Shown here one piece after another: positions 1-8,968 of a DNA stretch of 18,406 nt (position 1 is its first letter; every line of letters begins with the position of its first letter). Made by a program: the position numbers and the translations under genes. The DNA comes from Alectoria sarmentosa (taxonomy: Eukaryota > Ascomycota > Lecanoromycetes > Lecanorales > Parmeliaceae). The notes beneath the pieces are model-generated. The model saw only the letters and a list, made by a program, of their open reading frames with translations. It had not been told where the DNA came from and did no database searches. Location of the stretch: contig WOGZ01000478.1 in the NCBI GenBank assembly GCA_009733775.1, positions 1 to 18,406 of the forward strand, given 5' to 3'.

Positions 1-53
<53 letters not shown>
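1..53. repeat. 53-base poly-C run at window edge
   Basis: The first 53 bases are all C, followed directly by four G. A homopolymer this long at the very start suggests a contig end, a gap edge or an Illumina two-colour poly-G artefact read on the other strand. A genuine poly-C tract cannot be excluded, because a second run of 17 C followed by GG exists at 10667-10683. No gene reads through it with confidence. Confidence 0.9.
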
Positions 54-55
<2 letters not shown>

Positions 56-153
56 GGCTCAACCACCGCCGAAACTCAACGGCCCACTTAGCATATTCCC
101 TGTCCTTATTCATCCTCTCCCTATCCCTCTCCATCCAGCCAGTAGCCCGAGAA

Positions 154-480
154 CTAGCCAGCATCGTTCCCAGCGTCGGCTTCTTCCTTTCTTTCTTTCT
201 TTCTCAATAGCATTAGCATCAGCACGCCGCACCTCGTCGCGTTGGACCCGCCCGCAAAGAAAGCAAAGACGCAGTGCAAAAGCGGCGACGACCAGAAATC
301 CAAGACTAAGATCGTGGGGCCGAGCGTGCAGATGAGGATGACGGTCGTGACATGCGTGCATGTGATCGCGAAGCATGCCGATCAGAATGCTGCTGGGGAT
401 GCTGGTGATCGTGGGGATGATAATTGTGAAATCAAGGCCGATCGATGAAACGAGGGGGCGTAAGAGATCGCGAGATAATT
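154..480 (-). other. possible membrane-protein gene fragment
   Basis: I do not recognise a family. On the minus strand two adjacent frames read like membrane-protein sequence. The upstream frame (about 460-350) gives IGLDFTIIIPTITSIPSSIL. The next frame (about 372-154, ending at TAG 154-156) gives VTTVILICTLGPTILVLDFW and then a second hydrophobic stretch, LLHCVFAFFAGG, before a lysine-rich tail (RKKERKEE) over a TTTC microsatellite. The two frames can be joined by an intron of about 46 bases starting GTCACG and ending CTTAG, but that is short and would delete most of the first hydrophobic segment, so a frameshift is equally likely. No convincing start codon or promoter is visible. It could be a decayed gene, the end of a multi-exon gene, or chance. 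Confidence 0.22.
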
Positions 481-559
481 GAAAAGAGGAAAAAGAAAAA
501 AAAAGCGAGAGATTGTAATAAAGGTTTTCCCGTTTGGAGGATCCAGCATGATTGCAGTT

Positions 560-1690
560 TTGAAAAACTGATATAACGAGAGAGGTCGGGGCGGGGTCGT
601 TGAAGGCGGGATTTTGGAATGCGAGGGCGGAAGAAAGTAGAGGATGGGGGTGGTGAGGATGAATGAGCTGGGCGGTCTACTTATCAGCGTTGGCTCATCG
701 CTTTACTTGAAAGTCTTATCTTAAGTGAAGGGGGAAGCGGGAATCAAGACGACTTACTTACCTACTTACCGACCGAAGCAAGCAAACCGCCCACACGCTG
801 CCTCTCTGATCTGATCTGATCTGATCGTGGTCCCAGGAACCCAAAACCCAAAACCTGTCCATCCGTCCATCCAGCAGCACTGGCACTCACGTACGGCCAG
901 CCCCACCATCACCATCACCCCGTACTGTACGCCCAACTCAACCTTTTTCATTCGTCGATATCCACCATTCGTCCAGGATACAGCAGCGTTGTCGCACTGT
1001 ACCAGAAATCCGCTGCCGCTGAGCGCGCACGTGACGCCTTGAGGCGCTAGAAACTGCTATACGGAGTTGAGTTGGAGAAGAAGTAGAAGAAGGAGAAGAG
1101 CATGAGCGCGGCGGTGGAGAGAGACGAGGGGGCCGAGGAGGGGGCCGAAGAGGGGGGTAAAAGCGCGTTAAGGGGGGTTGTGGTTTAGGATTAGGGGAGC
1201 GAAGAGGTAGGGTGTTCTCTGTGTTGGGTTTTATCAACATCTTTCTCACTCACTCACTCACTCACTCACTCACTCACTCACTCACTACTATCAGTAGCTT
1301 ATCGTAATACCTAACGGACGTGCGCACAGATGCGGATCTTTCTCTCTGCCAATGCTGGCAATATGTCCTATGTACTAGACTTGTCGCCCTGTTGCAGATC
1401 AATCCGATAGTGTCATGTAATGGCTATTCTTTCTTAGCAGACGCCGCGAAACTCAGACAAAATCCAGCTGCTGATATCGGTATTGACTGATGCGGGTTCT
1501 TTATCTAGCAGTCCTGTCAATGATGTCGACGCCGTTGCGTTCGTACTCTACCCCCGACTGGCGCTTGGATGATAGAAATATCTAGCGTGGACTAGTACTA
1601 GCCATGTCGCTTTTGCTTCGGGTTCGTGTGGGTGGGCAGGGGTGGGTTTCGGCGCAAGCAACCTCTCGGCCTTTCGGCGGTGGTACGTGT
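560..1690. other. gene-poor stretch with simple repeats
   Basis: No supportable gene. The stretch holds a GATCT repeat (about 806-826), a purine-rich GA/GGGG tract (about 1070-1200) and a TCAC microsatellite (1246-1286). A minus-strand open reading (about 1020-900) ends in a hydrophobic run next to GTGAGT, a good splice donor, so an exon of the minus-strand reading at 154-480 might lie here. I could not connect the two in frame. Confidence 0.4.
1246..1286. repeat. TCAC tetranucleotide microsatellite
   Basis: Ten perfect TCAC units plus one trailing base, lying between unrelated sequences. It is an uninterrupted tetranucleotide tract likely to vary in length between strains. Confidence 0.95.
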
Positions 1691-1880
1691 CATTACTTTT
1701 AACGTTCTTCGAGAGCGGTCGATGTGCACGGCGGACCAGTCTCCACTGCTGATGCTGTTGCTGCGAACTCGACGGCGGAAGCGATAGCCCATGTTGGCGT
1801 GTTCTTCATTTTTCGGCGATACAGCTACGATGCTGTAACATGGCTTTTTCAGGCCGGGTTCACAAGTTACATGCGCCCGA

Positions 1881-1947
1881 TTAATGGCTGGCTCTATCAT
1901 TGGCTTCTGGGCTTAAAGACCATGGTCACATGGCCCCTCTGCTCAAA
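1881..1947. repeat. 67-base perfect direct repeat, copy 1
   Basis: This 67-base segment, starting TTAATGGCTGGCTC and ending CTGCTCAAA, is identical by eye to 2330-2396, 449 bases downstream. It contains the palindrome GACCATGGTC. Its perfect identity contrasts with the strongly diverged flanks of the same repeat block. Confidence 0.9.
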
Positions 1948-2329
1948 CCGGTTGCAATGATGTTGGTTTTTGAGAAGAACTGTTAAATGCTGACCTCGAC
2001 GAAGTTGATGGTTTTATTTGAGATTGGCTTCTGGGAAGCGAGCCTCCTCGAAAGAAGATTTGTCTAACGTTTCGAAAGCGAGAGAGGAGCAATTTTCAGT
2101 GTCAATGATGTTGGTGCGAGCTCGATGGCGGGAGCGGTAATCCATGCTGACATATTTTCGCGCGGTTCCGAATCTGGTTGGAACATCTCTTGTCGATTGT
2201 TTTTCATTTTTTGGCGATACAATTATGATGTTGTAACATTGTTTTTGTAAGTCGAGTTCATATATCCCATGCGCGCCCATTTATGGCTGGTTTCTATTCA
2301 TTGACTTCTGAGCTTAACATGCGCGCCCA

Positions 2330-2396
2330 TTAATGGCTGGCTCTATCATTGGCTTCTGGGCTTAAAGACCATGGTCACATGGCCCCTCTGCTCAAA
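2330..2396. repeat. 67-base perfect direct repeat, copy 2
   Basis: Second copy of the segment at 1881-1947. Directly before it (about 2270-2316) sits a diverged third version of the first part (TTATGGCTGGTTTC...), so the two neighbouring copies differ greatly in apparent age. Confidence 0.9.
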
Positions 2397-2868
2397 TCGG
2401 CTGGAATGGTATGAGCTTCTAGAACAATTTCAATTAGATGCTGGTCTCGATGGAATTGATGTGTTTAGGTACTCGAGATAAGCTTTTGGGAAGCGAGTCC
2501 TCCCCGAACGAAGATTTTGTCTCACGTTTCGAGAGAGAGAGACGATGGAGTGCGGATAGCTTCTCAGGTTTTTTATTTTTCATTAAGAAGGGTTTGTTTG
2601 ACGTTTCGAGAGAGACGAAAGAGTGCTAATAGCTAGCTTCTCACGATCATTTTTTAATAATCAAAATCAGAATTGTATTGATTGATGCCATCTTGATCAG
2701 GTCTAGAGGAGGTATTATGGGTGATTGTTCACAGTCATCACTACAAGGTCGCACGCTTTGTAAACGCGAAGAAAAAATCGGTCTATAAGATTTTTTCGAA
2801 CTGTAAACAACGAATGTAAATACGCGTCGATTTTCGATGCTTGTAAATGAGATGAGATTTCTCAGTCT

Positions 2869-3546
2869 TCAAGCTTGATTGAAGCCAGCGCTTTTTATAA
2901 ACAATGTCAATTTTGACTTCTGCACGATTGAACCTTTTTCCAATGTCAATCTTGCAATTTGATCTGAGAGGCTTTTCGTGCTAGCCGTTGACAATCTACC
3001 CTTTGAATATCGCAATCCAGTCGACGTAGAAGATGAGGATGTTGTTGAATGCTTGCGGGAAGTTGCGGTTGGTTCGAATGATTTTTGCGTTGATGATGCA
3101 AATGAAAGTTGAGCAACGGTGCCAACTTCAGATGAACATTAATCGAATCCCGGAGCGAAGGGCGGAAGCGTTGGCGTGGGTGCTGTAGATGCACGATAAG
3201 ATGCATCGGTAGAGTTACCTACTTTCTCTCTTCGATCATGAGTTGCGGAGGGTCTTGAAAGTATTTTCGGTTCAGTCGCGAGCATGGTCTTCTGCTTTTT
3301 CCTTAACGACAGGATCCCAAACACATTTTAATCTTCGGGCATCAAATATTCTTTTGAGCATTCGTTCTCCAGATTGCGATACCACACCTTTTTGTCGGCG
3401 ACCGAACTAGGCTTTCCTTCATTTTCTTTGTCCCTAAGGGCATTCCATTCTCGAGTGGGCATCCTTTTCTTCGTATACAGCGAAACCGTTTCGCCCCAAG
3501 TCTCAAACTCTCGAACCCTCACTGGAAAAACCCGCTGAGGTGGCAT
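2869..3546 (-). pseudogene. unrecognised gene with two in-frame TAA stops
   Basis: I do not recognise the family. Starting at ATG 3546, one frame of 226 codons runs to TGA at 2869-2871, interrupted only by TAA at 3328-3330 and TAA at 3139-3141. The three segments read alike. The first is charged and helical (MPPQRVFPVRVREFETWG... with KKVWYRNLENEC). The second is basic then Ser/Pro/Thr-rich. The third is a long Ser/Thr/Gln-rich stretch ending in basic and hydrophobic residues. Keeping one frame across both stops argues for a single gene disabled by point changes. Each TAA could come from CAA by one C-to-T change at CpA. No intron that removes both stops is evident: a GTAGGT donor near 3206 exists, but splicing it to the nearest plausible acceptors either breaks the frame or leaves the first stop. 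It could also be two or three unrelated short frames, though that is less likely. Confidence 0.5.
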
Positions 3547-5385
3547 CCGTACGCAATCGAGATGTAAGCATCATCACTCAGAGAACGGACGAACTAATTA
3601 ATTAATGATGAAATGCCGTGCTGCATCTGTTCTGTACGAAGGACCGATGCATGCATGATAGTATCAGACAATAATAACAACCTCCCCATCAAAAGAGGTG
3701 TTGGTGCTTGCATGCTCGAAAAACATATACTGCACGCATAAGTAAATGAGAAGGGGTATACGAATGAATGAATGAATAACGAAGATGATGATTTGGGTTG
3801 TTTTCAGCGTTAAGGGTTATTGGCTGATGAATACGGGTTTGATATAAAGTAGATTTCTCGTTTTTTAGCGTTGGGAGGTTTTTCGCATGTCTGAGTGATA
3901 TGAAATTTGGAGTGAAGATGAAATTTATATATAAATGCGGCGGGTGGGCAAGAAGGGGGGTTTTTTTTAAGAAAAACAAAAAAATCGAATAAAGAGTCAT
4001 TGCTTGATTTAAAATAGGCATATGTATCACTTTATCATGACAAGTGTCTTCTCTTATTGACCGCTTTTTCAGAATATTTCATGTGGAGGCCATAGGTCAT
4101 GGTTATTAATCTCTGTCTCTCTATGCGACTCACTAATACACAGTTTCACTGTAACAACTAATACACATTGGTAATGCTTCCATGTGAATAAGTATGTCAT
4201 TGAAGCTGAGTCGCATATTGTTCTGTGAGTCCTGAGTGCCTGATGATGATATCTGGAAAGAGCAGTATGGGAAAATATGATTGGAAGGGAGCTGAGATCT
4301 TTCAATAGCTAGATAGGAGATAAAGGGGATGCTGTAAGAGAAGCAGGAACAGACGTATTTGGATTGAATATTGACTATTGATAGAAGACTGAAAGTATCA
4401 AGGACTTTGTAAAAAGACATGGTCAATGTAAGAGAAAAAGCTTGCCAGATGTCAGGCTTGAATCACCTACCTTTTCACCTCAAGAGGTCTTGAGGACAAA
4501 AATCCCGTGGAAGACGCAAGGAACCAGTTGTGGCAATGTGAGAAAGGGAACTTGCACCGTCCCCACTTTGCTAGGCATTCATGGTGATCTCGCATCAGCA
4601 GCCAAGGATAAATGCGAAACTTGAAAGGATTATGCTGGTCATGACAATGGATGCCATGGCCTGAATAAATTTGGACCAATCCTGATTTTCCCGGTTTGGT
4701 AGTTGCACTGGACAAGGAATACCCATAATTTCCACGCGAAAGTTCTTCGAGCTCAAGGTCCACAATTGCTAGACACCTACTCCGTAGAGACTTGGTCACT
4801 ACCAATCCACTTCAGTCAACAGCTTGAGCTCTGAACAACTGCCCCCCTTTCCGCAGCGCCAGTCTCAATCAATGAATAATCAGTCTCCCATCTTTAGCGC
4901 CATGCTAACATAAACAATGAAGTATCAAAGACGCTCAATATTTACGCAAATTGTATATTTTGTGTTGACAGCGAGCATGAGTCCGACAATTGTGCCAACG
5001 CCTCCTCTCATGCTGATTCGAGGGCCCAGGATACAATACTGACTGTGGCCATGCGACAAAATGAGATGCTTGTTTGATTCGTACTTTCAAACTCAGGATG
5101 TGTGGCATGCGTCTCGTCGACCACAATTCACCGACACAAATTGAACGCGAGAAGCCGGCACGGTTGGCATAATGAAGAAAGTCCAGGTCCAAAACATGTG
5201 GTGATGAGCATGGTCGGTTCTGTGATTGTTGGGCTGGTAGTACTGATGGGCCTTGGGCGCAACACCTCACTCTTCTGCCATTCCAAAATCCGAGCAGGAG
5301 CGGCCTGATGTGCGTCTCGGTGGCCTTCCCCGTATCCATACATTTCTGTTCCCTGAGATTGTATTCCTCCAGCTTTTGAATATTG
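3547..5385. other. A/T-rich and intergenic DNA, no supportable gene
   Basis: The left half (to about 4430) is A/T-rich with short homopolymers and an ATTA repeat (about 3596-3607). Its longest frames are minus-strand Asn/His/Phe-rich readings without domain character. Around 4467-4805 (minus) there is a 112-codon frame with no recognisable motif. Positions 4806-5385 lie just beyond the 3' end of the minus-strand glycosyltransferase and presumably contain its 3' untranslated region. Several overlapping frames occur there on both strands and none stands out as coding. Confidence 0.45.
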
Positions 5386-6567
5386 TCAGTCCCGCAGGAG
5401 CTTCTGTAGCTGAGTTATATTCCCAGACAGCCAGTCCACGTTGTCCGCTCCCCTCAGCAGAGTCTCACGTAAGACTTTCTCGGCCTCTTGCATCTCACGG
5501 ACATGCTTGTTTGCTGGATGATCCCTGAACCACTTCCCAGTCTTTTGCAGCGTCTCTTTCGCATTCCTCACATGATCCCAGAAAGCCTTGGTCTCTTTCT
5601 CATACGGTGTCTTTGAGAGATCCTTTGTCCAGCTTTGTGGCTCAGTCTCTGCCTTGTCTAGGTATTTCTGCATCACACCACTTTTCTCTTGACTGCCTCC
5701 TCCAGACTGGGCACCGATACCAGCAAAATGGAGCAACATCTCGCCAGGTTGATCGCCGTCACCTGTGAAGAAGTATCGGTTCCACCAATGGCGAGGCTGA
5801 AAGATGAAATGTTCTTGGTTGGCTGGTAATTGAAAGACCCAGTCCAGGGCGCTCTGGTCGTAAAATGGAAGACCGACGTTTGGTTGTAGGACGGGAAGGG
5901 CTAGGACTTGACTGAGTGCTCGGACGGTCCATTGGTCAACGCGTAGTATGAGCATGCCAGCATTGAAACCGTTGTTGTCTTGGGTTCCCAGTATGTGGTA
6001 ATCGTGGAGGTCGGAGGGTGGGAGGAAAATGGTCCAGGGAATTTCGGGGTTCATGATGACGCTGTCTCCGTCAAACCACCTGGCACTTATCATCAGAGAC
6101 GGACGCCCAAATTGACTCGGAACGTTGTCTTACACTATCCAGTCGGCTCGCTTGGCTGCAGGCTTCGCCAACTCGACCATTACGAGCGACTGCAGGTAAG
6201 CAGGCTTGTTGAAGTACGAATTGTCCTCATACAGAGCATGGCCAAGGACATGCGTCGGGACTCCCCATCTATCTCCATGTTTCCGATGTGTCTCGACACA
6301 GCGCTCGTAGATACCTCTGAGTTTGTCTTTGTCCCCCTCATACAGCATGGTTGCCTGGCGTACCCGGAGACCCTCATAGCTGTCGTCGAAGTCATCTGTA
6401 CAATTCTCGAGGCCTGCATGGGTGCCTAATGATTGGGATGGAGGTTTCGGAGGATATGTGAAGGGTGCGGAAGGTACCCCTGTAAAGCTGAAGAAGTAGA
6501 TGAGGACGAGGGCGGGGACAGCGATGAGGAAGAGTGGTCGACGGCGCGCCGCCATGGCCTGCTGCAT
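5386..6567 (-). CDS. type II membrane glycosyltransferase, GT34-like (Gma12/Mnn10 family)
   Basis: Probable Golgi glycosyltransferase that moves a hexose from a nucleotide sugar onto glycans. Exon 1 is 6567-6134 and exon 2 is 6079-5386. The 54-base intron (6080-6133) starts GTAAGA and ends CCAG. The product is 375 residues. Visible in it: a short basic cytosolic end (AARRRP), a signal-anchor (about residues 12-28, LFLIAVPALVLIYFFSF), a proline-rich stem, and a catalytic region starting near RVRQATMLYEG. The DxD metal-binding motif is DGD at 148-150 within WIVWFDGDSVIMNP. DNNGFNAG follows at about 179-186, and HFAG at 262-265 matches the late conserved HFAG of GT34 enzymes. The C-terminus is a charged, probably helical tail. 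The start could instead be the ATG at 6555, which has the better context (GCCATGG). The frame extends open to 6726, but that extension looks like leader. Donor and acceptor sugars cannot be told from sequence. The minus-strand neighbour upstream is decayed, so the gene stands alone. Confidence 0.85.
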
Positions 6568-6726
6568 TGAGGGGCGGCAGGAGCACTGAGGGATACAATT
6601 AATTCTACCAGAAGCTATACAGACATGAGGATGAGCAAAGTGGATGTAGATGAAGATGCATTTAAGAAGCAAATTGACGCTGATGCTGGAGAAGGAAGAG
6701 TTGGTCGAACCGGACGATATATTCAT

Positions 6727-7111
6727 AATCCCCGGCTAAGCTAGTGCTCTAACGGCTAAGGTCAAACCTTGTCTTGAGAGTTTGATCCGTTGCCAAGAGT
6801 CGTGCCTCTACTCCTGAATGAGGTGTGATTGAATGTGATTGAAGCTGATTCTACGAGATATTTCTCGAGCCATCGCAATCGAATGAATCTTCCATCTTCT
6901 ATTAGCATTGAAAGCTGTCTCGTCTCGAATTCGTTTCAATTGTTCTCATGGCTTGTTTCGCATAATCAATATTCAATGCAGCGCACTCACCAGACACGTA
7001 CTTTTAGTCGTGCGGCCGCAAAGTCTAAGATAAGATCTTGGCAGTCCGGCGCGGGAGTATCCACCAATCAAACTGCTCGCCAAGGGTCCCTCAATCGGCA
7101 TCGATCATTTG
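6727..7111. other. upstream region of the glycosyltransferase gene
   Basis: This lies upstream of the minus-strand glycosyltransferase and downstream of the broken frame at 7112-7435, so it probably holds the promoter. A 101-codon plus-strand frame (6829-7134) is Ser/Arg/Asn-rich with no motif, and I do not support it as a gene. A NotI-like GCGGCCGC occurs at about 7012-7019. No clear TATA element was found. Confidence 0.35.
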
Positions 7112-7435
7112 CTACTTCGGTGCCAAAAGCTTAGAAATATCGACCGCACCACCAGCGCAAGTCTTCTCTAAGAGTCCTCTCGTCGTAGACTTATAGAACC
7201 CTTGCAGTTTGATGTGAAGAAATGTGAATGAAGTCTTCGAGGACTCACGGCGAAGCCTGACTGCTATTAGAACAGTGACACTCAGCTTTTTCAAATGGCT
7301 CTTATTGCAATGTTGTTATAGTCGTGAACGACATTCAAGCTTCTCGTAATTTTGAATCATATTCTGAGTCGAGACTGAAGTGTTGTCAAGGTCAAGAAAC
7401 ACATAATAGGCCTTTTGGGAGGCCAGAGAATCCAT
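7112..7435 (-). pseudogene. short unrecognised frame with one TAA
   Basis: From ATG 7435 (MDSLASQKAYYVFLDLDN...) one frame of 108 codons runs to TAG at 7112-7114, with a single internal TAA at codon 40 (7316-7318). The first part carries a hydrophobic beta-like segment followed by an acidic pair (YYVFLDLDN), like the opening strand of many alpha/beta folds. The second part has VTVLIA and then a basic, Ser/Thr-rich stretch. That is too little to name a family. It lies about 130 bases beyond the cyclin-like remnant at 7567-7893 on the same strand and could be the far end of that decayed locus or an unrelated relic. A chance frame is possible. Confidence 0.27.
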
Positions 7436-7566
7436 CTCGTTCGAATTTCCTTCGCTTTTGTAGCTCCTGCCGTCCTAAATCATTTGACTCGGTGTCTCGA
7501 ATCAAAGTGCCACTGAACGATCTCTCCCGTCATATTCACCGGTTAATCGCGGCCAAAGAGATGGGC

Positions 7567-7893
7567 CTAAAGAGAAGTCCAGTCTAAGACTCGAATGGCT
7601 CTCCCCATGTTTCTGCTCGCAAGATTTACCAAAGTCTGCGAGTCGACAAGCTGTTCGCGGTGGCGATGGACCATTCTATAAGATTTTTGGATCTTGCCTT
7701 CACTTACGCCAACGACATCAGAAATTCGCCTGCAATCCGTCTGGAGATCCTGCAGGTGATTCAACATGTATAAGCTCAGTCCAGCGATTGGAAGGGGGGA
7801 GTGGCCTGGCGAGTAAAATCCGAGGACTATCTTCAGAGCGAAAGTTTGGTACATCCGGATCACGTCTCGCTCATACTTCATACTCAAGCTCTA
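7567..7893 (-). pseudogene. second cyclin-like (TFIIB-type) domain remnant
   Basis: A minus-strand open frame ends at TAG 7567-7569 and is bounded upstream by TAG 7891-7893, with no clear ATG before the domain apart from internal ones. It reads as one helical cyclin/TFIIB-type repeat. AGLSLYMLNHLQ is a core helix; CRRISDVVGVSEGKIQKSYR matches the family pattern of an 'eIs.v.gvse.tIrksYr' helix-turn-helix-like pair; HREQLVDSQTLVNL follows as the last helices. The same pattern occurs in the neighbouring copy (7922-8628: IAVYMVSHIMGE, then SIRGSYRLIHPNREQLI). The two domains are clearly related yet strongly diverged. This one has no intact gene around it, so I treat it as a remnant, either the second domain of the same gene or a neighbouring paralogue. 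Basis: motif reading from memory of the family, not a profile search. Confidence 0.55.
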
Positions 7894-7921
7894 TGCAGCA
7901 ATGACGGCAGAGGTCCCATGG

Positions 7922-8628
7922 CTATTCCATTCGAGTCGGCATCAGGTGGTACTCGAGGTCGCTTCCATTGTCCGTTTCGTCGTCGTCACCTTCCAGATCG
8001 ATGAACCCGTCTTCAGGCCTAAGCGCCGGCAAGAACGCCCAAATCCGCTCCACGCTCGCTCAACTCTGGTCTCGGTAAAAGTGCCGCTGGATCAGCTGCT
8101 CGCGATTCGGATGGATGAGTCTGTAGGAACCCCGGATGCTGCACATGAATGCCGGCCACCACGGAGACTTCCGCTAGAGACGCGGCTTCACCCATGATGT
8201 GCGATACCATGTAGACGGCTATTGCTGCTGTCCGTTGAGGAGTATGGTCTAGGAGCCAGTCTACGCCTCCCCAACAGGTCGGCATTGTCTTGCGCGGTCT
8301 CACTCGCTGGTTGGGACAGCTCAAGCTCTTGGCAGAGTCTCTCGCAGATGGTCATGAAGAGCTTTTCATCCTCGTATGGTATAGCTTCCATAAGATGGTA
8401 ATCCGGCTGCGAGGGGTGAGCGGGGAAGAATACCCGACAGTAGACGGGGCACGTGTTGTTGGAGCGCAGCTAGATAGCGATGCAGGCGGAATCGACTAGG
8501 TGAGAACATGGGAGGCGGATTTCGCATTCAATGACTCCTGTCTCTAAGGACTTCAAATACCCTTGTTTGCGTCTCTCTTGTCGTACTCTCGTCAACGACG
8601 GAAAAAAACCATCGACTGTATGGTGCCT
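7922..8628 (-). pseudogene. decayed RING-finger plus cyclin-like gene
   Basis: On the minus strand one frame, open from 8628 except for TAG at 8470-8472, reads RLPCSHLVDSACIAI, the stop, then LRSNNTCPVYCRVFFP. This is the second half of a RING-H2 finger (C-x-H...C-x2-I...[W]L...CP..CR). The stop sits exactly where the conserved tryptophan is expected (TGG to TAG), and one extra codon (Tyr) lies in the last CPxC knuckle. The first C-x2-C pair is not visible. The frame continues through YEDEKLFMTICERLCQELEL, shifts near 8265 to reach TPQRTAAIAVYMVSHIMGE, shifts again near 8140 to SIRGSYRLIHPNREQLIQ, hits TGA at 8060-8062, and then runs in frame through an acidic tail (DLEGDDDETDNG) to TAG 7922-7924. 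RING fingers usually act as ubiquitin ligases, and cyclin/TFIIB folds bind proteins or DNA. At least two frameshifts and two stops make this a pseudogene. I recall RING plus cyclin-like predicted proteins in Dothideomycetes but could not check. Confidence 0.65.
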
Positions 8629-8894
8629 CTAGGACACATCTGGTAGCTTTGTTCCGGATTAATGAGGGCAGAGTCATCTCTAGTATTAAACCTAGACGCA
8701 CCAGTGTTCCAATACCTTGAAAAACAAATGCAGCAAGCCTCACTCGAGTCTGACCGCGCCTGTAAGAGCGAAAGCGACTAGAGGTGTCACAATTTCATCT
8801 TCAACTTTGAGATTCTGGCTGAGGAATCCCTCCGACATGGTTGTAATTAATCGGCGGCCGGCTTCTTGTATTCAAGATCTGAGAAGAAGACCGA

Positions 8895-8968
8895 GACAGG
8901 ATTGTGCTTCTCTTATATGAGTCAGGGGCGGGACGGGATTGTGCTTCTCTTATATGAGTGATGGGCTG
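8895..8968. repeat. 37-base tandem duplication, two copies
   Basis: The unit starting GACAGGATTGTGCTTC at 8895-8931 is repeated at 8932-8968, with a 24-base identical core (8899-8922 and 8936-8959). The copies differ only at a few positions in their outer parts. It provides the ATG of the doubtful frame starting at 8954. Confidence 0.88.

Larger units (their letters stand above)
1690..2630. repeat. diverged direct-repeat block
   Basis: A degenerate repeat about 450 bases long. The segment at about 1750-1935 recurs, diverged, at about 2106-2316. The segment at about 1967-2056 recurs at about 2406-2510. A third partial copy begins at about 2317, and a short derivative of the GTTTCGAGAGAGA part recurs at about 2590-2622. 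Between copies the eye sees many C/T differences, for example GCTACGATGCTG against ATTATGATGTTG. Minus-strand readings of the two main copies share peptide similarity (CYSIVAVSPKNE against CYNIIIVSPKNE), so an ancestral unit may have been coding. No terminal repeats, transposase or reverse-transcriptase motif are visible. Confidence 0.75.

Noticed and set aside
938..1249. 103-codon minus-strand proline-rich frame
   Set aside because: Its proline/arginine content comes from a purine-rich low-complexity tract and it reads into a microsatellite flank; no domain.
3689..4030. 113-codon minus-strand frame
   Set aside because: It lies in A/T-rich DNA, is rich in His/Asn/Phe/Leu with homopolymer runs, and has no domain character or good start context.
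4935..5343. Overlapping minus-strand frames after the glycosyltransferase
   Set aside because: They probably lie in its 3' flank; several frames overlap with none preferred and no motif.
5980..6429. 149-codon plus-strand frame over the glycosyltransferase
   Set aside because: It lies opposite the catalytic core and intron of a clear enzyme gene and has no motif of its own.
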